DNA of 64,000 nt from contig NZ_SOGQ01000034.1 of the NCBI RefSeq assembly GCF_004403465.1, positions 1 to 64,000 of the forward strand, given 5' to 3'. Shown here one piece after another: positions 7,249 to 15,258 of this stretch. Each line of letters begins with the position of its first letter. Position 1 is the first letter of the stretch. The notes beneath the pieces are model-generated. The model was not told the origin of the DNA and did not search any database. It saw only the letters and a list, made by a program, of their open reading frames with translations. Position numbers and translations under genes: made by a program. The stretch is from Cryobacterium sinapicolor. Lineage in GTDB: Bacteria; Actinomycetota; Actinomycetes; Actinomycetales; Microbacteriaceae.

Positions 7249-8556
7249 ATGAGGCGAATGATGTACGAGGCCCGACGCGCGCTGGCCTCCCCCGTGCGCA
7301 ATCCCCGAATGGCGGTCGTGATCGGCCGGCTGCTCGGCGCCGCGTTCATCGTCTGCTTCGGAACCGGCCTGTACAGCCACTTCCTGCAGGAGCCGCTGCC
7401 GTGGATGCGGTTCGCGACCCGGCCGGCGTCGCTCTACCAGTTCACCCAGGGCACGCATATCGTGGCCGGCATTGCCTGCTTCCCGCTGCTGCTGGCCAAG
7501 CTCTACATCGTCTTCCCCGAGCTGTTCGCGTCCCCACCGGTGAAATCGTTTCTGCACCTGCTCGAACGCGCGTCGATCGCCCTGTTCGTGGGTGCATCCC
7601 TGGTGCAGATCACCATCGGCCTGGTCAACACCTACAAGTGGTACCCGTGGCCTTTCCCGTTCCGCGAGGTGCACTACGCCCTCGGCTGGGTGCTGGTGGG
7701 GCTGCTGGTTCTACACATCGGCATCAAGCTGCCGGTCATCACCCGGTTCTGGAGCGGCCGTGCCGCCGCCGAGCACGAGGCAACGGATGCCGCGAGCGAG
7801 GCGGACACCCCGGCCGACGTCGAAGCGGTGCGACTCTGGGGCAGCAGCCGGCCGTCCGGGGTGACGGGCCGGATGATCGCCTGGATCGACGCCACGCCCT
7901 CGGCCGTGGGCGGAGCGAAGGCCTTGACTGAGGCGAAGCCCGCGACGGACGCGAGGGCGCTGAGCCGCCGGGGCTTCCTCACCACCGTCGGAGTCGCCTG
8001 CGCGGCCGTGGTGGGGCTGACCGCCGGGCAGACCTTTGCGCCCCTCGACGCTGTGAACGTGTTCGGTCCGCGCAAGAAGGGCGTCGGCCAGCAGGGCGTT
8101 CCGGTCAACCGCACGGCCGAGCAGGCGAAGGTCACCGCGTCGGCCACCGCGGCCGGCTGGGTGCTCACCCTCGCCGCCGGCGGGGTGGAGCGCAACTTCA
8201 GCCGGGCCGAACTCGAGGCCCTGCCGCAGACCGAGGTGGAGCTGCCGATCGCCTGCGTCGAGGGCTGGAGCCAGCTGGCGGTCTGGCGCGGGGTTCGCCT
8301 GTCGGAACTGGCCGACCTGGTCGGCGCCGACGCCGGCGCATCCTTTCGCCTGACCAGCCTCGAGGAGCGCGGCAGCTTCAGGAAGACCGAGATGGGACCG
8401 GAATACGTGCGGGACCCGCTGACCCTGGTGGCGCTCGAGCTGAACGGTGAGACGCTCGACCTGCAGCACGGCTACCCGGCGCGCATGATCGCCCCGGGCC
8501 GGCCCGGAGTACTGCAAACCAAATGGCTGAGCCGGATAGAGGCGATCACCGCATGA
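7249..8556 (+). CDS. membrane-bound molybdopterin-dependent oxidoreductase (sulphite-oxidase-like fold)
   Basis: A 435-residue fusion. Residues 20-165 form a four-helix cytochrome-b-like membrane part with candidate heme His at 70, 142 and 156. A linker leads to an internal twin-arginine-like motif SRRGFLTT (about 239-246) and a further hydrophobic segment. Residues about 300-433 are an oxidoreductase molybdopterin domain in which Cys336 (PIACVEGW) is the expected Mo ligand. This suggests electron transfer between an extracytoplasmic substrate and the quinone pool. The substrate is unknown. It overlaps the next gene by ATGA. Confidence 0.8.
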   Translation: MRRMMYEARRALASPVRNPRMAVVIGRLLGAAFIVCFGTGLYSHFLQEPLPWMRFATRPASLYQFTQGTHIVAGIACFPLLLAKLYIVFPELFASPPVKSFLHLLERASIALFVGASLVQITIGLVNTYKWYPWPFPFREVHYALGWVLVGLLVLHIGIKLPVITRFWSGRAAAEHEATDAASEADTPADVEAVRLWGSSRPSGVTGRMIAWIDATPSAVGGAKALTEAKPATDARALSRRGFLTTVGVACAAVVGLTAGQTFAPLDAVNVFGPRKKGVGQQGVPVNRTAEQAKVTASATAAGWVLTLAAGGVERNFSRAELEALPQTEVELPIACVEGWSQLAVWRGVRLSELADLVGADAGASFRLTSLEERGSFRKTEMGPEYVRDPLTLVALELNGETLDLQHGYPARMIAPGRPGVLQTKWLSRIEAITA

Positions 8557-9074
8557 GCACCCCAGGCACAAGCACCACAGGAACGAGCGCCGCAGGCGCT
8601 CTCCCTTCGACCGTCGACCGACGGATGCGCGCGGTGCGCACCAGCCTGATCCTGATCGGCACGGCCGGGCTCCTGTTCGGCCTCTACGTGCTGTTCGACA
8701 CCGTGCGCCTCACCCGACTGCCCGGGGTGGCGCTCTGGATCGGCGCGGCGATCGTGCTGCACGACGCCGTGCTGGCGCCCCTGGTATTCTTCTCCGGCAT
8801 TCTGCTGCGCCGCGCAGGGCGCCGCGTCGCGGGCACGATCGTGCTGGTCGTGCAGGGCGCCATCGTGGTTGGCTCGATCATGACGCTGATCGTGGTGCCC
8901 GCGATCGTGGCGAAGTCGCTCTCCTCGAACAATCCGAGCATCCTTCCGCTGGACTACGGGCGGAACCTCGCCCTGTTCTGGGTGGTCGTCGCCCTGGTCG
9001 CGACGGTCTGGTCGGTCGTCATCTACGCGCGCAGCAGGCGCGCGAACCAGCGGCCGTCCAGCCGCCAGTCCTGA
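8553..9074 (+). CDS. small membrane protein co-translated with the molybdopterin oxidoreductase
   Basis: About 173 residues with four predicted membrane helices (segments beginning LILIGTAG, VALWIGAA, GTIVLVVQ, LALFWVVV) after a Thr/Ser-rich start. The ATG at 8553 overlaps the previous stop (ATGA), so the two products are made together and probably work together in the membrane. No family is recognised. The last 52 bases overlap the 3' end of the convergent methyltransferase gene. Confidence 0.65.
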   Translation: MSTPGTSTTGTSAAGALPSTVDRRMRAVRTSLILIGTAGLLFGLYVLFDTVRLTRLPGVALWIGAAIVLHDAVLAPLVFFSGILLRRAGRRVAGTIVLVVQGAIVVGSIMTLIVVPAIVAKSLSSNNPSILPLDYGRNLALFWVVVALVATVWSVVIYARSRRANQRPSSRQS

Positions 9075-9718
9075 GTCACGACCAGACCGGCCGCCCCGGC
9101 TCGGTCGCGGAGGCCGTCGATGCCGATTTCCGCCCAGGGGAACACCGCGCTTCGGAGCCCGGTTGAATCCTCGATCGTGCCGAGGTAGCTGTCGTCCCTG
9201 GCCGCGTCGTGGCTGAGTTCGACCAGCAGCACACCGCTCGGGTCCAGCAGTTCGGCGCAACGCGCCAGCAGAGCGGAGGCGTCGCCGCCGATCCCGATGT
9301 TGCCGTCGACGAGCAGCGCGGCAGCCCAGGCTCCCTCCCGCGGCAGCGGGTCGAAGACGCTGCCCTGCAGCACGTCGAGGCCGGCGTCGGCGGCCATGCG
9401 CACGGCGGTCGCCGAGACGTCCAGGCCGAGCGCGGTCAGGCCGAGCCCCATCGCGGCCCGCACCATGCGGCCGGGTCCGCAGCCAATGTCGAGAACCGGT
9501 CCCGTGATCCCGTCGAGCAGGCGGAGGTCGGTGTCATCGGCGTCGGCGCTCCACCGACCGGCGTCGATGGTGGCGTGCTCGCCGGAAGACGCCCGGCGCA
9601 GGTAGAGCACGTTGTCGGCGTTCTTCAGCGCGGCAGCATAGGGTTCCGCCCCGCCGGCGCCGAACGTGGTCGGTTCGGGCGCCCACTCCCCCTCGAGCAG
9701 CGCGGGAACCAGCTTCAT
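9023..9718 (-). CDS. class I SAM-dependent methyltransferase
   Basis: A 231-residue cytosolic methyltransferase with a Rossmann motif I VLDIGCGPGRM (about residues 75-85), motif II region ALGLDVSATAV and a post-motif VLLVELSHD. It is the last gene of a three-gene operon after GT2 and DUF2064 genes, overlapping the latter by ATGA. This trio often occurs in actinobacteria beside membrane oxidoreductases. The substrate is unknown; lipid or glycan modification is inferred only from the neighbours. It overlaps the convergent gene at its 3' end by 52 bases. Confidence 0.8.
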   Translation of the reverse strand: MKLVPALLEGEWAPEPTTFGAGGAEPYAAALKNADNVLYLRRASSGEHATIDAGRWSADADDTDLRLLDGITGPVLDIGCGPGRMVRAAMGLGLTALGLDVSATAVRMAADAGLDVLQGSVFDPLPREGAWAAALLVDGNIGIGGDASALLARCAELLDPSGVLLVELSHDAARDDSYLGTIEDSTGLRSAVFPWAEIGIDGLRDRAGAAGLVVTQDWRLDGRWFARLLRA

Positions 9719-10371
9719 CGGAGCCCGTCCGTCGTGCTCGGTGCCGTCATGGCGGTCAGGGCCTCGGCGAATCCACCGGTGGGCGCGATCTCCGCCACCC
9801 GGTGGGCGTCATCGATGGTGTCCACGTCGGTGAGGGTGGGCAACAGGCTCACGCGCAGGCCGGCATCCGTCAGCCGTTTCAGCTGCAGCGCCCCGGTGTC
9901 GTCGCGGGACATCGGCACGCCGCGGATCAGGTCACCTCGAACGCGGGCATCGGCCAGGTCATTCAGAGCCAGCGCCCAGAAGCCGCCGTCGTCGGCGAAG
10001 CCGAACCAGGCGTCCACGTCGTCGGTCCAGTCGGTGAAGACGGGTTCGAGCTGGGCGGAGGTGAGCTGCGGGGTGTCCATGCCGACCAGCACCGTGGGAC
10101 CCTCGCAGGCGTCGAACACTGCGGCGAGCCGCACGTCGAGGGTGCCCTCCACCTGAGGGAGGATCTCGTAACCGGCTGCGGCGAGCGGCGCAATCACGCC
10201 GTCGAAGGCCAGGATGCGGCGGGTCGCGGGCAGGGCGGCAAGCGCGGCGAGGGTGTCGTCGAGGCTGGCCGCCGCCAGTTCGGCGGCCTGCTCGAGACTC
10301 AGAGGCGGGTGCAGCCGGGTCTTCACGCGTCCCGGCAGACATTCCTTGGCGATCACGACGATGGTCGTCAT
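9715..10371 (-). CDS. DUF2064 / TIGR04282-type glycosyltransferase-like protein
   Basis: A 218-residue protein with a nucleotidyl- or glycosyl-transferase A-like fold. The start MTTIVVIAKECLPGRVKTRL is the typical opening of DUF2064 proteins, with VGMDTPQLT and FGFADDGGFWAL as further marks. These proteins are usually encoded next to a TIGR04283-type GT2, as here. It overlaps both neighbours by four bases, indicating translational coupling. Catalytic function has not been established for the family to my knowledge. Confidence 0.85.
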   Translation of the reverse strand: MTTIVVIAKECLPGRVKTRLHPPLSLEQAAELAAASLDDTLAALAALPATRRILAFDGVIAPLAAAGYEILPQVEGTLDVRLAAVFDACEGPTVLVGMDTPQLTSAQLEPVFTDWTDDVDAWFGFADDGGFWALALNDLADARVRGDLIRGVPMSRDDTGALQLKRLTDAGLRVSLLPTLTDVDTIDDAHRVAEIAPTGGFAEALTAMTAPSTTDGLR

Positions 10372-11036
10372 CGGCGCGTCTCCCGGAGAAGGGCGGACAT
10401 GTCGTGGACCGCGGTCAGGGTGCCGCGCACGGTGCCGGTCACCTTACTGCGGCCGACCCGGGGCGAATACGAGGTATCGACCTCCAGGATGCGCCAGTTC
10501 GCCTCCGCCGCCTTCAGGAACATCTCCAGCGGATACCCGCTGCGGCGGTCCTGCAGGTCGAGGTTCAGCACGGATTCGCGGCGCGCGGCGCGCATGGGCC
10601 CGAGGTCATGGATGTTCACCCCTGTTATTCGGCGCAGACGCCAGGACAGACTGGAATTGGCGATGCGCGCGTGCAGCGGCCAGGAGGCGGCGGTCGCGGG
10701 TAGGCGGCGGCCCAATACGAGATCGGCCGTTCCGGCCCGCACGGGGTCCACCAGGCGCGGCAGCTCGGCCGGGTCCATCGAGGAGTCGGCGTCGCAGAAG
10801 GCGACGATCGGCGCGGTGGCGGCCAGGAGTCCCGCGTGCGCGGCGGCACCGAAGCCTCGGCGGGCCTCGTGCACGACCAGGGCGCCGGCCGCGGCGGCGA
10901 TCTCGGCCGATCCGTCGGTCGAGCCGTTGTCGACGACGACGGCCCGATACCCCTCCGGCAGGCGCGACAGCACCCAGGGCAGGGCGCCGGCTTCGTTCAG
11001 GCACGGCAGCACGAGGTCCACTTGGATCACAGTCAT
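10368..11036 (-). CDS. family 2 glycosyltransferase
   Basis: A 222-residue GT2 enzyme with LVLPCLNEAGALPWVL, the nucleotide-binding VVVDNGSTDGS and the catalytic-metal stretch FCDADSSMDP. It lacks membrane helices, so it is a soluble or peripheral enzyme. ATG at 11036. It opens the operon with DUF2064 and the methyltransferase and is divergent from the two-component system. A polyprenyl-phosphate sugar synthase role is possible because such enzymes are short, but the acceptor is not shown by the sequence. Confidence 0.8.
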   Translation of the reverse strand: MTVIQVDLVLPCLNEAGALPWVLSRLPEGYRAVVVDNGSTDGSAEIAAAAGALVVHEARRGFGAAAHAGLLAATAPIVAFCDADSSMDPAELPRLVDPVRAGTADLVLGRRLPATAASWPLHARIANSSLSWRLRRITGVNIHDLGPMRAARRESVLNLDLQDRRSGYPLEMFLKAAEANWRILEVDTSYSPRVGRSKVTGTVRGTLTAVHDMSALLRETRR

Positions 11037-11144
11037 GAATCGACCCTAGGGGGGCAGGCTCCCCCGAAACACCAGAAGAGATTACGGACTGAGGAAGAAA
11101 CGGGGTCGCCGGCTCCAACCCGGCACACCCGGTGCCCGCCGCCC

Positions 11145-11150
11145 TATCCT
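11145..11150 (+). promoter_or_regulatory. -10 box of leaderless response-regulator mRNA
   Basis: TATCCT ends 6 bases before the GTG at 11157, the usual distance from -10 to transcription start. No ribosome site is visible. No clear -35. Confidence 0.4.
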
Positions 11151-11156
11151 GAACTC

Positions 11157-11909
11157 GTGCCCTCTTCCCTGCCCCCGAGCGATTCACGCCCGCTACCGCC
11201 CCACGAGCGCCGCATCCTGGTTGTCGACGACGATCCGACGGTGTCCGAGATCGTCTGCCGGTACCTGCGGGCGGCCGGGTTCGTGGTCGACGAGGCGGCG
11301 GACGGCCTGGCCGGGCTGGCGACGGCCGAGCAGCTGCGTCCGGACCTGGTCGTGCTCGACCGAATGCTGCCACTTCTGGACGGCATCGAGGTGTGCCGCC
11401 GCATCCGTGCCGACTGGGAGATCCCGGTGATCATGCTGACCGCCCTGAACCAGGAAGAGGACCGCATCGACGGTCTCGAGGCCGGCGCCGACGATTACCT
11501 GACCAAACCGTTCTCCCCCCGCGAACTCGTGCTGCGGGTTCAGTCGGTGCTGCGGCGCAGCAGTGCGACCGTCGTTCCGGCCGGGCTGATCTCGGCCGGC
11601 GAGTTCGACTTGGACGCGCAGGCGCACGAGGTGCGGCTGCGCGGCGAGCCGCTGGTACTCACCACGCGGGAATTCGACCTGCTGTCCTACCTGATCGGGC
11701 GGCCGCACACCGTGCTCAGCCGGGAAGACCTGCTCCGCTCGGTCTGGGGCTGGGAGTTCGGCGACCTGTCCACCGTCACCGTGCACGTGCGCCGGCTGCG
11801 GGAGAAGATCGAGGCCGACCCGGCGCAGCCTCGGCTGCTGAACACGGTCTGGGGTGTCGGCTACCGGTTCGACCCGGTTCCGCTGACTCTGACCGGGCGG
11901 CCGTTATGA
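11157..11909 (+). CDS. OmpR/PhoB-type response regulator
   Basis: A 250-residue DNA-binding regulator. The receiver domain (about 18-130) has the acidic pocket LVVDDDPTV, phospho-acceptor Asp68 (VLDRMLP), Thr in VIMLTAL and Lys in YLTKPFSPRE. The C-terminal winged helix (about 148-245) carries TREFDLLSYLIGRP, SREDLLRSVWGW, TVTVHVRRLREKIE and GVGYRF. I start at the GTG at 11157 because it suits a leaderless transcript; longer frames reach into the divergent gene. The last codons overlap the kinase start (ATGA), so the pair is co-translated. Confidence 0.9.
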   Translation: MPSSLPPSDSRPLPPHERRILVVDDDPTVSEIVCRYLRAAGFVVDEAADGLAGLATAEQLRPDLVVLDRMLPLLDGIEVCRRIRADWEIPVIMLTALNQEEDRIDGLEAGADDYLTKPFSPRELVLRVQSVLRRSSATVVPAGLISAGEFDLDAQAHEVRLRGEPLVLTTREFDLLSYLIGRPHTVLSREDLLRSVWGWEFGDLSTVTVHVRRLREKIEADPAQPRLLNTVWGVGYRFDPVPLTLTGRPL

Positions 11910-13072
11910 CACCGGATGTGCTTCCCGCCGCCTCCCTGTTCGCTCTGGCCTGCGCGGTGGTCGTCGGCGGCGCCGGCCTGCTCACCCTGCGACTGCTCTC
12001 CCGCACCTCCCTGGTGCTGCAACTGATGGTGATCGCCCTCGCCACCGTGGTGTCGGTCGTCGGCGGGATGGCGGCGGTCGCCTCGCAGATGTACGTGTCC
12101 CGGCACGACCTCACGGTCTTCTACTCCGTGGCCGGAGTCGCCGGACTGGTGTCGCTGGCGATGGCTGCGGTGCTCGGTCGGCAACTCGCCCGGGACAGCC
12201 GCTCCCTGCGCTCGGCCGCGGCCAGCATCGGGCGTGGGGAACGGGTCGCGTCGACCGACCGGCAGAGCAACAACGAGTTCACGGCGCTGGCCGGGGAGCT
12301 GGCCGCGACCGGGGAACGGCTCGCCGAATCCCGCGCCCGCGAGAACCAGATCGAGGAGTCACGGCGCGAGCTGATCGCGTGGATCTCGCACGACCTGCGC
12401 ACGCCGCTGGCGGGCATCCGTGCCATGGCCGAAGCCCTGGAAGACGGGATGGCCGAGGACCCGGACCGGTATTACACGCAGATGCGCGGGCAGGTGGACC
12501 GGCTCACGGGCATGGTCGACGACCTGTTCGAGCTGTCGAAGATCCACTCCGGCACCCTGCGCCTGACGCTGCAGCCGGTCTCGCTCTACGACCTGATCAG
12601 CGACACGGTCGCCGGGCTCTGGCCGATCGCGCAGGCCAAGTCGCTCGACCTGCGCTTCGCCGGGGAGACCAGGCTGACGATCCTCGCGGACCCGCGCGAG
12701 CTCTCCCGGGTGGTCGGCAACCTCGTCATGAACGCCATCCAGCAGTCGCCGGCCGGCAGCGCGATCGTGGTCTCGGTCACGGCCAGCGCCGGTTCGGGCG
12801 CCGGTGCCGCAGACCACGCCGTGATCTCGGTGACGGATGCCGCGGGCGGCATCCCGGAGCGGGACCTCGGCCGGGTCTTCGAGGCCGGCTGGCGGGCGAG
12901 CGGTCCGCGCACCCCGGCGGCCGAACCGCTGGGCACCGGCGGCGCGGGCCTCGGGCTGGCCATCGTGCAGGGGATCGTCCAGGCGCATCACGGCGAGGTG
13001 CGCGTGTTCAATGTTCCGGGCGGATGCCGGTTCGAGGTGCTGTTGCCGCAGCATCCAGCCGCTGCGACCTGA
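11906..13072 (+). CDS. sensor histidine kinase
   Basis: A 388-residue membrane kinase, partner of the preceding regulator. Three hydrophobic segments lie near residues 8-30, 36-60 and 72-92, then a HAMP-like linker. HisKA has the phospho-acceptor His162 in WISHDLRTPLAGIRAMAE. The ATPase part has NLVMNAIQQSP (N box), VTDAAGGIP (G1) and GTGGAGLGLAIVQGIVQAHHG (G2). There is almost no extracytoplasmic domain, so it probably senses a membrane or intramembrane signal. The target is unknown. Confidence 0.9.
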   Translation: MTPDVLPAASLFALACAVVVGGAGLLTLRLLSRTSLVLQLMVIALATVVSVVGGMAAVASQMYVSRHDLTVFYSVAGVAGLVSLAMAAVLGRQLARDSRSLRSAAASIGRGERVASTDRQSNNEFTALAGELAATGERLAESRARENQIEESRRELIAWISHDLRTPLAGIRAMAEALEDGMAEDPDRYYTQMRGQVDRLTGMVDDLFELSKIHSGTLRLTLQPVSLYDLISDTVAGLWPIAQAKSLDLRFAGETRLTILADPRELSRVVGNLVMNAIQQSPAGSAIVVSVTASAGSGAGAADHAVISVTDAAGGIPERDLGRVFEAGWRASGPRTPAAEPLGTGGAGLGLAIVQGIVQAHHGEVRVFNVPGGCRFEVLLPQHPAAAT

Positions 13073-13074
13073 CC

Positions 13075-13114
13075 CGCACCGATCGCACCGATCGCACCGA
13101 TCGCACCGATCGCA
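13075..13114. repeat. 9-bp tandem repeat CGCACCGAT, 4.4 copies
   Basis: Four perfect units of CGCACCGAT (13075, 13084, 13093, 13102) and a partial fifth begin just after the kinase stop and abut the left end of palindromic element A. Confidence 0.95.
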
Positions 13115-13188
13115 TTCGACGGAGATTTTGCCCGAATCGACACCAAAAGCGCCGGAAATGCCGCTTCTCAGCAAAATCTCCGTCGAAT
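13114..13188. repeat. palindromic element copy A
   Basis: A 75-bp unit with perfect 18-bp terminal inverted repeats: ATTCGACGGAGATTTTGC at 13114-13131 and its reverse complement at 13171-13188, around a 39-base core. It lies between convergent genes. No T-run follows either arm, so it is not a classical terminator, though the hairpin could still slow polymerase. Related copies are at 21529, 22853 and 25725. Confidence 0.95.
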
Positions 13189-13198
13189 CGGTTCACGC

Positions 13199-13254
13199 CG
13201 GGCTACCGGGTGACGGCGGGGCGCCCGGGCTACCGGGCTACCGGGTGACGGCGG
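13199..13254. repeat. 21-bp direct repeat spanning the epimerase 3' end
   Basis: A 21-base sequence beginning CGGGCTACCGGGTGACG occurs identically at 13199-13219 and 13234-13254, with a partial CGGGCTACCGGG at 13226. The second copy encodes the last residues of the epimerase (AAVTR and stop). The first follows element A and resembles the right flank of element D. Confidence 0.9.
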
Positions 13255-14302
13255 CGCGCAGGGGCGCTGTCGCGAAGGAGCGCATGCCCTCCTCGAAGGA
13301 GACGGCGGGCGCCCAGTCGAGTTCGCGGCGGAGCCGTTCGGAGGACGCTGTGATGTGCCGCACGTCGCCGAGCCGGAATTGCCCCGTGACGATGGGGGCC
13401 GGGCCGTCGGTGGCCCGGCTGAGGGCGGCGGCCATCTCACCGATCGTATGCACCACACCGCTGCCCACGTTGAACGGGCGGAAGGTGGACGGCTCGGCAC
13501 CGGCGGTCCAGTCCAGGGCGGCGAGGTTGGCGGAAGCGACGTCGGCGACATGCACGAAGTCGCGGCGCTGGCCGCCGTCCTCGTAGACCCGCGGGGCCTC
13601 GCCGCGTTCCAGGGCCGAGCGGAACAACGACGCGACGCCCGCGTAGGGCGTGTTCTGCGGCATCCCCGGCCCGTAGACGTTGTGGTACCGAAGGGCCACG
13701 GCCCGGCCGCCGGTGGACCGGGCCCACGCCGACGCGAGGTATTCCTGCCCCAACTTGGTGCTCGCGTAGACGTTGCGCGGGTCGAGCGGGTCGTCTTCGG
13801 TGACCAGGAGCGGCTCGAGGGGCTCGCCGGTGGCCTCGTCGACGGGGTCGAACACGCCCCGCTGCAGATCGGTCTCGCGGCGCGGTCCCGGACGGGTGAA
13901 GCCCTCCGGTCCGCAGTAGCTGCCCTCCCCGTAGACCACCATCGACGAGGCCAGCACGAGCCGGTCGATCCCAGCCGAGGTCATCGCGGCGAGCAGCACG
14001 GCAGTGCCGACCTCGTTGCTGTGCACGTAGTCGGGGGCGTCGGCGAAGTCCACACCGAGGCCGACCTTCGCGGCCTGGTGGCAGACGACATCCGTGTCGC
14101 GGAGGGCGAGGGTGACGACGGATGCGTCAGTCACGTCGCCGACGATGATGTCGACCCCGTCGGGCAGCACCGGAAGCCCGCCGTGCACGTCGTTGCGGAG
14201 GGAGTCGAGCACACGCACCTGCCAGCCGCGGGCGAGCGCGCCGGCGACGATCGCGCCGCCGATGAAACCGGCACCGCCCGTAACGAGCAGGCGCCGCGTC
14301 AC
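13238..14302 (-). CDS. NAD-dependent nucleotide-sugar epimerase/dehydratase
   Basis: A 354-residue extended short-chain dehydrogenase. The N-terminal nucleotide motif is LLVTGGAGFIGGAIV. The catalytic triad is Ser (LASSMVVYGEGSY), Tyr and Lys (NVYASTKLGQEYL). RYHNVYGPGMPQNTPYAGVAS continues the active site, and DFVHVADVASANLAAL is typical of the family. The product sugar cannot be assigned; UDP- or dTDP-hexose epimerases look alike. The GTG at 14302 overlaps the stop of the phosphorylase gene (GTGA), coupling the two. Confidence 0.8.
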   Translation of the reverse strand: MTRRLLVTGGAGFIGGAIVAGALARGWQVRVLDSLRNDVHGGLPVLPDGVDIIVGDVTDASVVTLALRDTDVVCHQAAKVGLGVDFADAPDYVHSNEVGTAVLLAAMTSAGIDRLVLASSMVVYGEGSYCGPEGFTRPGPRRETDLQRGVFDPVDEATGEPLEPLLVTEDDPLDPRNVYASTKLGQEYLASAWARSTGGRAVALRYHNVYGPGMPQNTPYAGVASLFRSALERGEAPRVYEDGGQRRDFVHVADVASANLAALDWTAGAEPSTFRPFNVGSGVVHTIGEMAAALSRATDGPAPIVTGQFRLGDVRHITASSERLRRELDWAPAVSFEEGMRSFATAPLRAAVTR

Positions 14303-15237
14303 TTGTCGGCTCCGGCCGACGCGGCGTCGGTGTCGGCAGGGGAACCGTCGGCAGACGCAGGGCGGCGATCGAGCACGGCACTGACCTGCTCGGGAGCGAT
14401 CAGCATGCGGGGGGCGAACTGCTCGGGCAGGGCGCGCAGGATGCCGTCGATCGCGGCCAGGATGCGCGGCTGGGCGGCCCGGAGGCGCGTGAAGACCAGG
14501 TCGGCGGAGACGGCGTCCGGGTCGGCCGCATCGTCGAGGGCGGGGGCCAGGCCCGCGTCGGCGTCGGTGACGAAGGAGAGGTTGACCGTGCCGATGTTGA
14601 GTTCGGCGGCCAGCACGACCTCCGGGTACTGCGTCATATTGACGGTGTGCGCGCCCGCGGCGCGGAACCAGAGCGATTCCGCCCGGGTGGAGAACCGTGG
14701 GCCCTGGATCACGACGCAGGTGCCGGTCGGCGCGAAGTCCTCCTCCAACGACGCGAGCGCGTCGACGGCGAGCCGGCGCAGCTCGGGATCGAACGGGTCC
14801 GCGGCGGCCAGGTGCGCGACGGTGCCCTGGTCGAAGAAGGTGTCGGCGCGCCCCGAGGTACGGTCGATGAACTGGTCGGTGACGACCAGCATCCCGGGCG
14901 GATAGTCGGGGCTGACTCCGCCGACCGCCGAGGAGGAGATGATGGCCTTCACGCCCAGCCACGCCAGAGCCCAGATGTTGGCCCGGTAGTTGATCAGGTG
15001 CGGCGCCACCGAGTGGTCGCCGCCGTGCCGGGGCAGGAATGCGACCCGCCGGCCGGCCCGCACACCGATGGTGATGGACGCGGAGGTAGGGCCGTAGGGC
15101 GTGATGATGTCGACGGATGTCACGGTGCCGACGTCGAACAGCCGGTACAACCCGGACCCGCCGATCACGGCGACGGCGACGTCTTCGGGCGTGCGCTGGT
15201 CGGCGGCGGGCCGGGCAGCGTTGGTGGTCTCGGTCAC
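14299..15237 (-). CDS. mtnP: S-methyl-5'-thioadenosine phosphorylase-like (PNP/MTAP family)
   Basis: A 312-residue nucleoside phosphorylase, likely cleaving methylthioadenosine (or another 6-oxo/6-amino purine nucleoside) with phosphate in the methionine salvage pathway. VAVIGGSGLYRLF, LPRHGGDHSVAPHLINYRAN, SSSAVGGVSP, IQGPRFSTRAES and VNMTQYPEVVLAAEL are family hallmarks. The C-terminal 25 residues are an Ala/Asp-rich tail without homology. It lies between a DUF5719 gene and the epimerase with which it overlaps. Substrate preference is uncertain. Confidence 0.8.
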   Translation of the reverse strand: MTETTNAARPAADQRTPEDVAVAVIGGSGLYRLFDVGTVTSVDIITPYGPTSASITIGVRAGRRVAFLPRHGGDHSVAPHLINYRANIWALAWLGVKAIISSSAVGGVSPDYPPGMLVVTDQFIDRTSGRADTFFDQGTVAHLAAADPFDPELRRLAVDALASLEEDFAPTGTCVVIQGPRFSTRAESLWFRAAGAHTVNMTQYPEVVLAAELNIGTVNLSFVTDADAGLAPALDDAADPDAVSADLVFTRLRAAQPRILAAIDGILRALPEQFAPRMLIAPEQVSAVLDRRPASADGSPADTDAASAGADK

Positions 15238-15258
15238 GGGGGCTCCAGAGGTTCGCGG

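Noticed and set aside
6046-7674. 542-residue minus-strand frame
   Set aside because: Shadow of the GT87-like and oxidoreductase genes; composition is Arg/His-rich without any domain.
13114-13188. Element A as a simple rho-independent terminator
   Set aside because: No T-run after either arm, a 39-base loop, and the same sequence recurs between non-convergent genes.
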